Assembly: GCA_964527215.1 (NCBI GenBank)
Contig: CAZGNZ010000075.1
Location: 1-6,513 of the forward strand
Reading direction: 5' to 3'
DNA: 6,513 bases
Source: CAZGNZ01 sp964527215
Lineage (GTDB): Bacteria; Fidelibacterota; Marinisomatia; SCGC-AAA003-L08; JACNLC01
Shown here: piece after piece, positions 1 through 5,948 of the stretch
Numbering within the stretch: position 1 is the first letter of the stretch
How the letters are laid out: the number at the start of each line of letters is the position of its first letter
Position numbers and translations under genes: made by a program
Notes under the pieces: generated by a model
Told to the model about the DNA's origin: nothing
Database searches by the model: none
What the model saw: only the letters and a program-made list of their open reading frames with translations

Positions 1-65
1 TATCGTTAATATTATTACGATTATATCACTATCAGACTTTTTGCGAGAACATCAAGTTTCAAGTT
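1..65. other. AT-rich intergenic tail downstream of the ABC ATPase gene
   Basis: No gene is visible here. On the minus strand the segment follows the ATPase stop codon. It carries part of a tandem 7-bp repeat (54-74), a TATAAT hexamer on the minus strand (20-25) and an imperfect palindrome at 2-21 (five outer base pairs, ATCGT/ACGAT). The first 11 bases, TATCGTTAATA, recur at 2422-2432 inside the candidate regulator operator. This could be a promoter or operator for a further gene to the left, but the window edge cuts it off. Confidence 0.35.
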
Positions 66-74
66 TCAAATTTC
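54..74. repeat. Three tandem 7-bp repeats (AAGTTTC, AAGTTTC, AAATTTC)
   Basis: Three head-to-tail 7-mers: two identical copies at 54-60 and 61-67 and a one-mismatch copy at 68-74. The last copy and part of the second overlap the stop codon and final codons of the ABC ATPase gene, and the array touches the perfect hairpin at 75-107. Function is unknown; it may be the edge of a dispersed intergenic repeat. Confidence 0.7.
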
Positions 75-770
75 AGAATTATTAATGACTCTGTCATTAA
101 TAATTCTCCCATCCTCCAGCGTTACCACTCTTCTCAAATACTTTATAACCTTTTCATCGTGGGTAGAGAAAATGAAGGTGGTATTCAACTCCTGATTCAG
201 TTTAACCATCATGTTCAGGATGTTGTGGGAGTTTTTGCTGTCCAGATTGGCTGTTGGTTCATCGGCAAGAACGACGGCGGGTTTTTTTACCATCGCCCGT
301 GCAACAGCCACCCGCTGACATTCCCCGCCGGAGAGCTGGGCCGGCCGGCTGTCCGTTTTATCTGTCAGACCCACCCATTCCAGTGCCTGAAGTACCTGGG
401 TCCTTCGTTGGGATGCAGGCAGATGCAGCAGCAGCAGGGGAAGCTCAACATTCTCAAAAACGGTATAAACCGGCAGCAGATTATATGTCTGGAAAATGAA
501 GCCCAGATACCGGCTTCGCAGATTTGCCGATTCGCGCTGTGACAGATTCCGGGTATCTTCATTAAGCACATTTGCGCTTCCTTCGGTTGGGGTGTCCAGC
601 GTACCGATAATGTTCAGCAGGGTTGTTTTCCCTGAGCCGCTGGGTCCGACAATACCCGTAAACTCCCCCGCTGAGACAGTGAAATCAATATCCCGAAGTG
701 CCGTGAACTCACCTTTTCCGACAGGAAACGTTTTTGTCAATTGTGTGATTGTTACTATTGAATTATTCAT
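66..770 (-). CDS. ABC transporter ATP-binding protein, LolD/MacB-type
   Basis: Cytoplasmic nucleotide-binding subunit that hydrolyses ATP to drive an inner-membrane permease of the FtsX/MacB/LolCE kind. All core motifs are present at normal spacing in 234 residues, the usual length for this family: Walker A GPSGSGKT (42-49), Q-loop Gln94 (FQTYNLLP), signature LSGGE (146-150), Walker B VVLADEP (166-172, Glu171 catalytic), D-loop (174-177) and H-loop His204. The 'IVGPSGSGKTTLLNIIGTLDTPTEG' style and the 'FQTYNLLP' Q-loop are typical of the LolD/MacB group rather than of nutrient importers; the substrate cannot be read from the ATPase alone. The start is the ATG at 770, 11 nt after the stop of the upstream barrel gene, with only a weak Shine-Dalgarno, so coupled translation is likely. 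No permease is in the window; it should lie left of position 1. The last residues (after 'EDGRIINDR') are encoded by a perfect inverted repeat, so the C-terminal tail may be a recent sequence change. Confidence 0.93.
   Translation of the reverse strand: MNNSIVTITQLTKTFPVGKGEFTALRDIDFTVSAGEFTGIVGPSGSGKTTLLNIIGTLDTPTEGSANVLNEDTRNLSQRESANLRSRYLGFIFQTYNLLPVYTVFENVELPLLLLHLPASQRRTQVLQALEWVGLTDKTDSRPAQLSGGECQRVAVARAMVKKPAVVLADEPTANLDSKNSHNILNMMVKLNQELNTTFIFSTHDEKVIKYLRRVVTLEDGRIINDRVINNSEI
75..107. repeat. Perfect inverted repeat, 15-bp arms and 3-nt loop, inside the 3' end of the ATPase gene
   Basis: AGAATTATTAATGAC at 75-89 is the exact reverse complement of 93-107, separated by TCT. It lies within the coding region and ends 7 nt before the ATPase stop codon. 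A 15-bp hairpin could form in the mRNA, but it is AT-rich and no T-run follows in the transcript direction, so it is not a classical intrinsic terminator. It could protect the mRNA 3' side, attenuate read-through to a downstream gene, or be a mobile repeat remnant that now encodes the protein tail. Confidence 0.85.
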
Positions 771-781
771 GCCCGATGGAT

Positions 782-1792
782 TTAATGATTATAAATAAGG
801 GTAATTCCGGCGCCGCCGGCTGATTCGTTCAATTGGATGATTTCCAGATGAGCCGTGAACTGGAGGATTAAATGATCATATATCTGCCTCCAGACAGCCA
901 GTATTCCGTGCTGCTTCTCAGCTACCTGATAAATATCGTAAATCTGCAGTTGTGAAAAAAAACCAATTGGACAGGACGCCATCCCTGCCCAAAACCTCTG
1001 CGATCCGGACTGGTAAAATTCCAGCGAACCGGTCAGTCCGCTGAATATGGAGAAAGTATAATCCATCCCCAGAACACCGGAAGTTTCCCAGTCGGAATCG
1101 TGTCCCTTGTTTTTCTGATACCGGGTTTCTATTTCTGTCCAGATTCCGGGACCCACGTCCCAGGATCCGTCCATCCCGAATCGGATTGGAATTCGGTTGT
1201 CAGCGTCTGACTCTTCAAGATTCAGAGTGAGTCCGATTTCTCCCAATATGACCGGAATCTCTGCTCTGCCGCCCAAATTCAGACTTTCTTTTGATTCATT
1301 TTGTATTTCCGTTTTCCAATGATGCAGCCAAAACCAGAGGGATTCATTGTTCATACCGGTGGTTCTGAATTTAAGTCCGGTCACGCCATCGGTGAACCGG
1401 GTGGGATCGGCCGGATTGATCTGGTCAAACCACTGCAGGGGCCTGAGGAGTCTGGCTGATCCGAATGCAATTTTCTGATGCCCGATTCGGCACTCCGACT
1501 GATCGTTCTGGAAACGGATCCACATGCGGTAAATATCGCTGTCTGACTGCCGATGGGATATGTCAGTATCTGCCCGGGAAAATTTAAGACTGACTGCATA
1601 ATCCAGCAGACCGTTATCCTTTTTGAGGGCGATGCCTGTGAGCCGCGGTGTGTAGCGCAGATGCCATTCTTTCTGATTGTGATGGACAAGTCCGGAATGA
1701 ATCCAGGCTTCTCCGCTCAGAACAGGGTGACCGGGGTTTCCTGTTATAACGGAACTGAACAGCAGCAGAATCCCTGTCAGTCTGTTAATCAT
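782..1792 (-). CDS. Predicted outer-membrane beta-barrel protein of an ABC export operon
   Basis: A 336-residue protein I cannot assign to a named family with certainty. Residues 1-18 look like a signal peptide (Arg4, then the hydrophobic GILLLFSSVI), so export is likely. The rest has many short alternating polar/hydrophobic stretches rich in Trp and Tyr (for example GIWTEIETRYQ, LTGSLEFYQ, GAGITLIYNH at the C-terminus), as in outer-membrane beta-barrels. The stretch 102-136 (RIGHQKIAFGSA, then PLQWFDQINPADP) resembles the 'G-R-Q-x-I-x-W-G ... N-P-x-D-P' motif of DUF1302/porin-like barrels. There is no lipobox Cys. The start ATG (1792) lies inside the end of the regulator gene (ATGATTAA overlap) and the stop is 11 nt before the ATPase start. 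A role as the outer-membrane partner of the exporter is an inference from that context. Confidence is high that it is a gene, moderate that it is a barrel. Confidence 0.72.
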   Translation of the reverse strand: MINRLTGILLLFSSVITGNPGHPVLSGEAWIHSGLVHHNQKEWHLRYTPRLTGIALKKDNGLLDYAVSLKFSRADTDISHRQSDSDIYRMWIRFQNDQSECRIGHQKIAFGSARLLRPLQWFDQINPADPTRFTDGVTGLKFRTTGMNNESLWFWLHHWKTEIQNESKESLNLGGRAEIPVILGEIGLTLNLEESDADNRIPIRFGMDGSWDVGPGIWTEIETRYQKNKGHDSDWETSGVLGMDYTFSIFSGLTGSLEFYQSGSQRFWAGMASCPIGFFSQLQIYDIYQVAEKQHGILAVWRQIYDHLILQFTAHLEIIQLNESAGGAGITLIYNH

Positions 1793-2372
1793 TGCCTGAA
1801 TCGGGAATTGTGAATAATCCGTAAAAATAGAACTTTATCACTTCCATATTTAACTGCATCTGATCAGGAATGACCGCCTGAAGTGCAGGATCATTCACCA
1901 GGTCAGTCAGTTTTGCTGTCATAACAGCCAGAAAATTCAAATTCAGATCTTTCCGTAACTCGCCATTATCCTGTGCCGTTTGGAAAAACTGCATGATGCC
2001 GTCCATGTTTTCGGCGGTTTTTTCTTCCATGAATTCGCGGATTTCAGGTACTTCAGCATAGATATCCTGCATAAAATCGGCACTCACATTTTCGTTTTGA
2101 GCCAGTTTGAATTCAATAATCTGCCGGACTTTTACCGGAAAGGGGCTGTCAAGTGCCATCAGGGAATCACGAAACTCAATGGCCTCGGCGATCATGGCAT
2201 TCAGGATTTCCTTTGTCAGGTGGATTTTATTTCGAAAGTATTTGTAAAACGTTACTTTGCTGACTTCAGCAGTTCGACAGATTTCTTCCACGGTGACCCG
2301 TCGAATGCCAAATTTTTTAAAGAGATCCAGCGCTGTGTCCATCAGTTTCTGCTGTTTGGCCGGAATTTCCAT
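1785..2372 (-). CDS. TetR/AcrR-family transcriptional regulator
   Basis: A 195-residue one-component regulator of normal family length. The N-terminal DNA-binding domain is clear: helix 1 at about 6-21 (QQKLMDTALDLFKKFG), then the helix-turn-helix at about 27-46 (TVEEICRTAEVSKVTFYKYF) and the 'FRNKIHLTKEIL' start of helix 4. Residues 60-195 are helical and variable, as expected for the ligand-binding and dimerisation domain; the ligand cannot be predicted. It is the first gene of the operon and overlaps the barrel gene by 8 nt, so it probably represses its own operon and responds to a compound or stress relevant to the exporter. The start at ATG 2372 has no good Shine-Dalgarno. It retains the full HTH and no better upstream start exists, because an in-frame stop lies just upstream. 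Met11 would remove part of helix 1 and is less likely. Confidence 0.92.
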   Translation of the reverse strand: MEIPAKQQKLMDTALDLFKKFGIRRVTVEEICRTAEVSKVTFYKYFRNKIHLTKEILNAMIAEAIEFRDSLMALDSPFPVKVRQIIEFKLAQNENVSADFMQDIYAEVPEIREFMEEKTAENMDGIMQFFQTAQDNGELRKDLNLNFLAVMTAKLTDLVNDPALQAVIPDQMQLNMEVIKFYFYGLFTIPDSGND

Positions 2373-2407
2373 ATCAGAAATTTAACTGTTTGCCATTACG
2401 GTATCCA

Positions 2408-2446
2408 ATTATATTTACGAATATCGTTAATAATATAGATATTCGT
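2408..2446 (-). promoter_or_regulatory. Candidate promoter and TetR-type operator of the efflux operon
   Basis: Two signals sit together upstream of the regulator. A perfect 9-bp inverted repeat, ACGAATATC (2417-2425) and GATATTCGT (2438-2446), with a 12-nt AT-rich spacer gives a 30-bp site of the size bound by TetR-family dimers. Immediately downstream on the minus strand is TATAAT (2413-2408), a consensus -10 hexamer about 36 nt before the start codon. No convincing -35 box is seen at 16-18 nt, which would fall inside the repeat. The arrangement would let the bound regulator exclude RNA polymerase. Sequence observation is solid; the regulatory role is inferred. Confidence 0.6.
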
Positions 2447-2476
2447 TCAGTTATAAACACACCTCCATATTGGGTA

Positions 2477-4090
2477 TCACAATCCGACAATGAGGTTGAC
2501 CATTGCAACCACGTCCAGCACGTTGATGCTTCCGTCTTGGTTCAGATCGGCAGCCTGGTTTTCCGTTCCGGACGGTTCCGGTCCCAGCCCCAGGATGATG
2601 TTGACAATTCTAACAATATCAAGTACATCAATGAAACCGTCCTGATTTACGTCTCCCGGTTCAATGATATCCAGGGGACCCAGAGCTCCGGACAGGCTGA
2701 TATTCTGGGCATAGACATCGCCGCTGTCTGACCGGTCGTCGCTCCAGGCTGTCACCACCTGTCCGCTGGTGAAACTGCCGGTCGTCATAGCGGATTTGCT
2801 GCTTTGCACCCCGGAAAGCATGCTGACTTCCGTTTCCCAAATCGATAATCCTCCGGGATCAATTGCCAGAGCTTTGACGGTTTCATCCATCACATTCCCG
2901 AAGGAGTATTCGGCAAAGGTCACCAGTGCTCCGTCCGGTGTACTGTGAATCCGGATATCGAGTTTATTATCCGCCGTAACAGGCTGCAGTTCCAGCCCGC
3001 TGCTGTCCCAGAGCCGCAGCCCGTCCGGTGTGAGTTTCTGTGCAAAAATCCCGGATTCGCTCTGTCCAAGATTGGATTCCTTCCAAGCTGCATAAAGCTG
3101 CTGTTCTTCTGCGGACCAGGAAATGGAGGGATTCATGTGGTGGCGATTGGTGTTCAGGGAGAGTTCTGTTCCGTTGACCGGCATCAGTAAATTGCCGTTG
3201 GTATCCAGATGCTGGACAAAACAGCTGAACTGATTCGGGCTGCGTTCACCATACCACGCAATAAAAAGGCCGTCATTGGAATCCGGTTCCAGAATCGGCT
3301 CGGAGTATCCGGGAATGAAGTCTGTAGAGATGATGCTGACAGGAGCCGGCCAGACGGGGGAACCTTCGGTATCAAACCGCTGAGCCATGATTTCGCGGTC
3401 TGGCGCCCAGAAAACACCGGTGTCGCTGCACCAGACAAGAATGAAATCATCCACCCCGGCAGATATCAGTCCTGGATAGGTCATGTTCTCATCATTTGCA
3501 CCTTGTATCATCAGGGGTGCATCCCAAATCACGATGCCGTCCTGATCATATTTGCTGATCATAATGACGGATGGGTCATCACCGCTCTGCCAGGCGAATA
3601 TGAAATGGCCGTCAGGAGTGGCGGTGATCCTGGCATAGGGTTCGAAAAATGTATTGTCGGAAACAGGGATACCGTCAGGGCCCCAGGCCATGTTTCCGCT
3701 CGGACTGATACGATAGGCATAGATATTATTGAATCCGCTGCGGATATCCTGGAAGGCCAGCACGGCATGATCTTCCGGGTCCGTGATCAGTGAATAGTCC
3801 GTGATCCAGGTCATTGACGGGTGACTGCTGACGAGCAGGCCGTCGGGTTCCCACAGTGGATGGCCTTGCAGATCAAAGCATTGCAGCCGCACTTTGTAGC
3901 TGCCGTATTCATTCGAAAACCAGCTGATGTAGATGTATTGGTTTCCGGACGCGACTTTAGGGGTGACCTGTTCGCCGTTGGTGTTCCCGACCAGGCTATT
4001 GATCATTGGATCTGAGCTCCACTGGCTGAAAAGTGAGTTCAGTGACAGTAAAACCATGAGGAGAAGGGAGTAGAAAGATAATTTTGGCAT
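2477..4090 (-). CDS. Secreted beta-repeat (propeller-like) protein with C-terminal type I dockerin
   Basis: A 537-residue exported protein. Residues 1-22 form a signal peptide (Lys3, hydrophobic FYSLLLMVLLSLNSLF, probable cleavage near FS-Q). Residues 60-475 contain about eight degenerate repeats with the pattern 'Q-x-hydrophobic-D-x-x-G-x-x-hydrophobic-W-x-x-x-G'. The conserved Gly falls at 76, 132, 185, 243, 299, 357, 414 and 468, a 53-58-residue period that suggests a seven- or eight-bladed beta-propeller. Residues 479-537 are a dockerin: two F-hand calcium loops, D480-N482-D484-D488-D491 and D515-N517-D519-N523-D526, each followed by a hydrophobic helix. Dockerins bind cohesin modules, so the protein may be held in a cell-surface or secreted assembly; no catalytic motif is visible. 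A strong Shine-Dalgarno AGGAG (complement of 4096-4100) fixes the ATG at 4090. No cohesin gene is in the window, and no clear terminator separates it from the regulator gene downstream. Confidence 0.88.
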   Translation of the reverse strand: MPKLSFYSLLLMVLLSLNSLFSQWSSDPMINSLVGNTNGEQVTPKVASGNQYIYISWFSNEYGSYKVRLQCFDLQGHPLWEPDGLLVSSHPSMTWITDYSLITDPEDHAVLAFQDIRSGFNNIYAYRISPSGNMAWGPDGIPVSDNTFFEPYARITATPDGHFIFAWQSGDDPSVIMISKYDQDGIVIWDAPLMIQGANDENMTYPGLISAGVDDFILVWCSDTGVFWAPDREIMAQRFDTEGSPVWPAPVSIISTDFIPGYSEPILEPDSNDGLFIAWYGERSPNQFSCFVQHLDTNGNLLMPVNGTELSLNTNRHHMNPSISWSAEEQQLYAAWKESNLGQSESGIFAQKLTPDGLRLWDSSGLELQPVTADNKLDIRIHSTPDGALVTFAEYSFGNVMDETVKALAIDPGGLSIWETEVSMLSGVQSSKSAMTTGSFTSGQVVTAWSDDRSDSGDVYAQNISLSGALGPLDIIEPGDVNQDGFIDVLDIVRIVNIILGLGPEPSGTENQAADLNQDGSINVLDVVAMVNLIVGL

Positions 4091-4299
4091 TTTGACTCCT
4101 TATAAACAGGGTGAAAAAAGCAAATCTGATGGAATCAAAATTTAACCTGAAATGATGATAGTATTTTTCACGTAAGTTTGCTGCGTTTATTTCGACATTC
4201 ATTTGTAAAATTGGTATGAGAACCGGTTTTGGATATGCCGGTCAAATCAGTCAATTTGCCATGGTGGTCCGCCTCCTTTGAAGTCGAATAAATGGAATT
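4091..4299. other. Divergent intergenic region between the dockerin gene and tRNA-Leu
   Basis: No supported gene. It must hold the minus-strand promoter of the dockerin gene and the plus-strand promoter of the tRNA, but I see no convincing paired -35/-10 boxes for either; TTGCCA at 4256-4261 is a possible -35 for the tRNA. ACCGG (4222-4226) and CCGGT (4238-4242) form a short inverted repeat without a T-run. A near copy of the tRNA 5' end lies at 4257-4269. Confidence 0.5.
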
Positions 4300-4381
4300 G
4301 CCGTGGTGGTGGAATTGGTAGACACGCTGGTCTTAGGAACCAGTATCGCAAGATGTGGAGGTTCGAGTCCTCTCCGCGGCA
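4300..4381 (+). tRNA. tRNA-Leu (anticodon UAG)
   Basis: The full cloverleaf can be drawn by hand. The acceptor stem GCCGTGG (4300-4306) pairs with CCGCGGC (4374-4380) with one G-U pair, followed by discriminator A73 at 4381. The D-loop has the GAATTGGTAGA signature. The anticodon stem CTGGT/ACCAG encloses loop CTTAGGA, giving anticodon UAG (reads CUA and other CUN leucine codons). A long variable arm (ATC-GCAA-GAT) marks a class II tRNA. The T-arm is GGAGG-TTCGAGT-CCTCT. The 3' CCA is not encoded (CAC follows A73). Its 3' half is a classical integration target, and a tyrosine recombinase gene lies 324 nt downstream. Confidence 0.96.
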
Positions 4382-4390
4382 CACTAAGCT

Positions 4391-4430
4391 AAAGCCCTGT
4401 AAATACAATAGTTTACGGGGCTTTCTTTTT
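4391..4430 (+). terminator. Intrinsic terminator after tRNA-Leu
   Basis: A 13-bp stem (AAAGCCCTGTAAA at 4391-4403 with TTTACGGGGCTTT at 4412-4424; one T-G wobble) with an 8-nt loop is followed by CTTTTT. It sits 9 nt after the tRNA. The A-rich left flank means it may also stop, less efficiently, minus-strand transcripts running out of the integrase gene. If recombination takes place inside the tRNA, this terminator came with the element. Confidence 0.88.
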
Positions 4431-4452
4431 GTCCAAAATCGTGTCTCAAATC

Positions 4453-4469
4453 TATATCAGGTTGATATA
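4453..4469. repeat. Inverted repeat TATATCA-GGT-TGATATA
   Basis: Perfect 7-bp arms (4453-4459 and 4463-4469) separated by 3 nt. The half-site TTGATAT recurs at 4671-4677. It is a candidate binding site for the recombinase or for the small DNA-binding protein encoded at 5739-5933; this role is inferred from position only. Confidence 0.5.
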
Positions 4470-4480
4470 AACAGGCCAAA

Positions 4481-4522
4481 TTGGGACATTTTGGGACATT
4501 TTTGGGCACACTTTGGGCACAC
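4481..4522 (+). repeat. Paired tandem direct repeats, candidate integrase arm-type sites
   Basis: Two identical 10-mers TTGGGACATT (4481-4490, 4491-4500) run straight into two identical 11-mers TTTGGGCACAC (4501-4511, 4512-4522). All four share TTGGG(A/C)CA, repeating every 10-11 bp, one helical turn, so proteins bound to them would line up on one face of the DNA. A weaker fifth copy is at 4561-4570. Tyrosine recombinases of integrative elements bind short direct repeats (arm sites) through an N-terminal domain; this is the likely role. Confidence 0.7.
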
Positions 4523-4705
4523 TTTTTTCCTTCCTGAAAGAATTTACCTCGGGAATATTCATGGGCACGCTGTTATAGGGAGTTCAGATTTCCAAGGGTA
4601 TGAAAAATCCTGGACGGACGATATCCAAGATTGTATTAGTTGAGGATTAAGGGGATCAGAGATGTTTATATTGATATCAGTTTAGAAGCCAATGCTGGTG
4701 CGAGA

Positions 4706-5731
4706 TTAATCGTCAGTTAATCCTTCAAGGGTTTGGACCCCCTTTACCAGATTGTCTTCCAATAAGTCGGCATAGTGATTCTCTGTAATGGTTACTGAGC
4801 TGTGCCCAAGTAGTTTTGATACTGTAAAAATGGGTACACCGCTTTGGACCATAAGACTTCCGAATGTTCTACGAAGAGTATGGACATCAGCATTTTTGAT
4901 ACCTGCTCGATCATAGTAGATCTTCAACTTTGGATATATAGAGTGATATGCAAAATCAAAAGGGGTTTTGTGGGTTTCGACATTTTTACGTCGATCCAAG
5001 ATACCGAAAAGAGTTTTGTTCATAGGAATTATCCGAGTTTTATCTCTTTTACCTGTTACAGTAATTGATCGATTCTGGAGGTCAACATTATCCCATGAGA
5101 AACGAGATGGTAACAATTCCTCTTTCCGAGTACCTGAATTTAAGTATGCCAAGATCAGGTCTTTAAAGTTTTGATCATCAATTTCAGTAATCAATGCAAG
5201 AATCTCATCTTTAGTAAGGAATCGGATTGGTTTGGCTTGAACTGCCGGCCCTTTAATACCATTGATTGGATTAGATTCCAAGTATCCATGATCTATGAGA
5301 GTATTGAAGAACATTCGAAGAGTTTTGATTTCAATACGAATTGTTGCAGGGCGAACCTGATCGTGTTTATGTCTTCTTGCAACATAACCTTGTAGTAGCT
5401 CAAGGTTAATATGTCGAATCCGGATATTACCAACATAGTTCACCAATCTGTCAAAGATAAATTTCTCTCTCGCTAATGTATTGGGCTTCTTCTGGACTTC
5501 GGCAATGTTGAAGTACTGATTGATTGCTTTTACAAGCCCAATGTTGGGTTTTAAGTGGCTGACTACTCCACCCTTTACCAGGGATTTTCGGTACTCCAGC
5601 TTGGCAGCGATTTCCTTTGCGGTTTTGTAATCCACATCAAATGAATCTCTGTGACGAACACCCTGGGCATCATAGTAATCAATCCGATACCTCTTACCTT
5701 TTTTACGTTTGATCTCCTTTATGTTTGCCAT
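4706..5731 (-). CDS. int: Tyrosine recombinase (phage-type integrase)
   Basis: Site-specific recombinase of 341 residues that would insert and, with a directionality factor, excise the element. Domains in order: an N-terminal basic segment (1-50, 'KRKKGKRYRIDYYDAQG') resembling an arm-binding domain; a SAM-like core-binding domain (about 65-155, including 'RPATIRIEIKTLRMFFNTLIDHGYLESNPI'-like helices); and the catalytic domain (about 168-330). The catalytic set is complete: Arg202 (NSGTRKEE), Lys228 of the beta-hairpin (TGKRDKTR), His284 and Arg287 (HTLRR), His310 (LLGHSS) and nucleophile Tyr320 (ENHYADL). It should therefore be active. The start ATG at 5731 has the Shine-Dalgarno AGGAG (complement of 5736-5740), which overlaps the stop codon of the upstream excisionase-like gene, so the two are probably translationally coupled. 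The gene points towards tRNA-Leu and is AT-richer than the genes left of the tRNA. Confidence 0.96.
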   Translation of the reverse strand: MANIKEIKRKKGKRYRIDYYDAQGVRHRDSFDVDYKTAKEIAAKLEYRKSLVKGGVVSHLKPNIGLVKAINQYFNIAEVQKKPNTLAREKFIFDRLVNYVGNIRIRHINLELLQGYVARRHKHDQVRPATIRIEIKTLRMFFNTLIDHGYLESNPINGIKGPAVQAKPIRFLTKDEILALITEIDDQNFKDLILAYLNSGTRKEELLPSRFSWDNVDLQNRSITVTGKRDKTRIIPMNKTLFGILDRRKNVETHKTPFDFAYHSIYPKLKIYYDRAGIKNADVHTLRRTFGSLMVQSGVPIFTVSKLLGHSSVTITENHYADLLEDNLVKGVQTLEGLTDD

Positions 5732-5738
5732 AATTCTC

Positions 5739-5933
5739 CTAATATTTTTCGTCTATAACATCTTCTAGATTGAACGTTTTAACAGCCAGCCGCTTGAGAT
5801 CTGATTCACGGATACGTAAGCGATCTCCAACGCGGAAGACATCAAGCTCATATTTCTTGATGAGCCTGCGGACTGTCTTGATGGAGACATCCAGTTTCCG
5901 GGAGGCATTGGCGAGGCTATAGAACTGTTCCAC
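5739..5933 (-). CDS. Excisionase-like winged-helix DNA-binding protein (HTH_17/MerR-type)
   Basis: A 64-residue protein. Residues 4-26 (FYSLANASRKLDVSIKTVRRL) form the helix-turn-helix and 31-49 (DVFRVGDRLRIRESDLKRL) the wing, the standard layout of excisionase-family HTH_17 domains ('x-R-V-G-x-R-x-R-I-x-x-x-D-L-x-x-L'). The acidic tail (NLEDVIDEKY) has no assigned role. Sitting directly upstream of the integrase (7-nt gap, integrase Shine-Dalgarno inside its end) it is probably the recombination directionality factor, a DNA-bending partner of the integrase; a transcriptional regulator of the element is the alternative. The start is a GTG at 5933 with no clear Shine-Dalgarno. It lies 15 nt beyond the stop of the preceding gene and in the same reading frame, so reinitiation after that stop is likely. 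Confidence 0.82.
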   Translation of the reverse strand: MEQFYSLANASRKLDVSIKTVRRLIKKYELDVFRVGDRLRIRESDLKRLAVKTFNLEDVIDEKY

Positions 5934-5948
5934 TGTTCTTATACCGAT

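Larger units (their letters stand above)
4431..4705. other. Non-coding attachment-arm-like region between tRNA-Leu and integrase gene
   Basis: No supported coding sequence. The region holds an inverted repeat (4453-4469), a dense direct-repeat cluster (4481-4522), a related single copy (ATGGGCACGC at 4561-4570) and the 8-bp palindrome TGATATCA (4672-4679). Its place between a tRNA gene and a tyrosine recombinase gene is where one arm of an integrated element's attachment site is expected. Only one end of the element is visible; no second copy of the tRNA 3' end occurs in the window. Confidence 0.5.

Noticed and set aside
159..542. 127-codon plus-strand open frame opposite the ABC ATPase
   Set aside because: The minus strand carries every ABC motif; this is the complementary shadow.
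1980..2438. 152-codon plus-strand open frame opposite the TetR-type gene
   Set aside because: It is antisense to a clear HTH regulator and its sequence shows no domain.
2477..2660. Type IX secretion C-terminal sorting domain on the secreted protein
   Set aside because: The C-terminus is a complete two-loop dockerin ending at the last residue; no T9SS-type tail is seen.
3209..3793. 194-codon plus-strand open frame opposite the dockerin gene
   Set aside because: It is antisense to a gene with a signal peptide, regular repeats and a dockerin; no motif or Shine-Dalgarno supports it.
3996..4202. 68-codon minus-strand open frame overlapping the start of the dockerin gene
   Set aside because: It covers the dockerin gene's signal peptide and Shine-Dalgarno in another frame, with no motif of its own.
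4222..4242. ACCGG/CCGGT hairpin as a terminator or operator
   Set aside because: Arms are only 5 bp with an 11-nt loop and no T-run; too weak to call.
4481..4522. CRISPR array
   Set aside because: Repeats are 10-11 bp and contiguous with no spacers; no cas gene is present.
4278..4643. 121-codon plus-strand open frame
   Set aside because: It runs straight through the tRNA-Leu and its terminator; the encoded RGGGIGRHAGLR stretch is the usual false translation of a leucine tRNA.
4704..4722. GATTAA/TTAATC inverted repeat at the integrase stop as a terminator
   Set aside because: Only 6-bp AT-rich arms and no T-run follows in the transcript direction.
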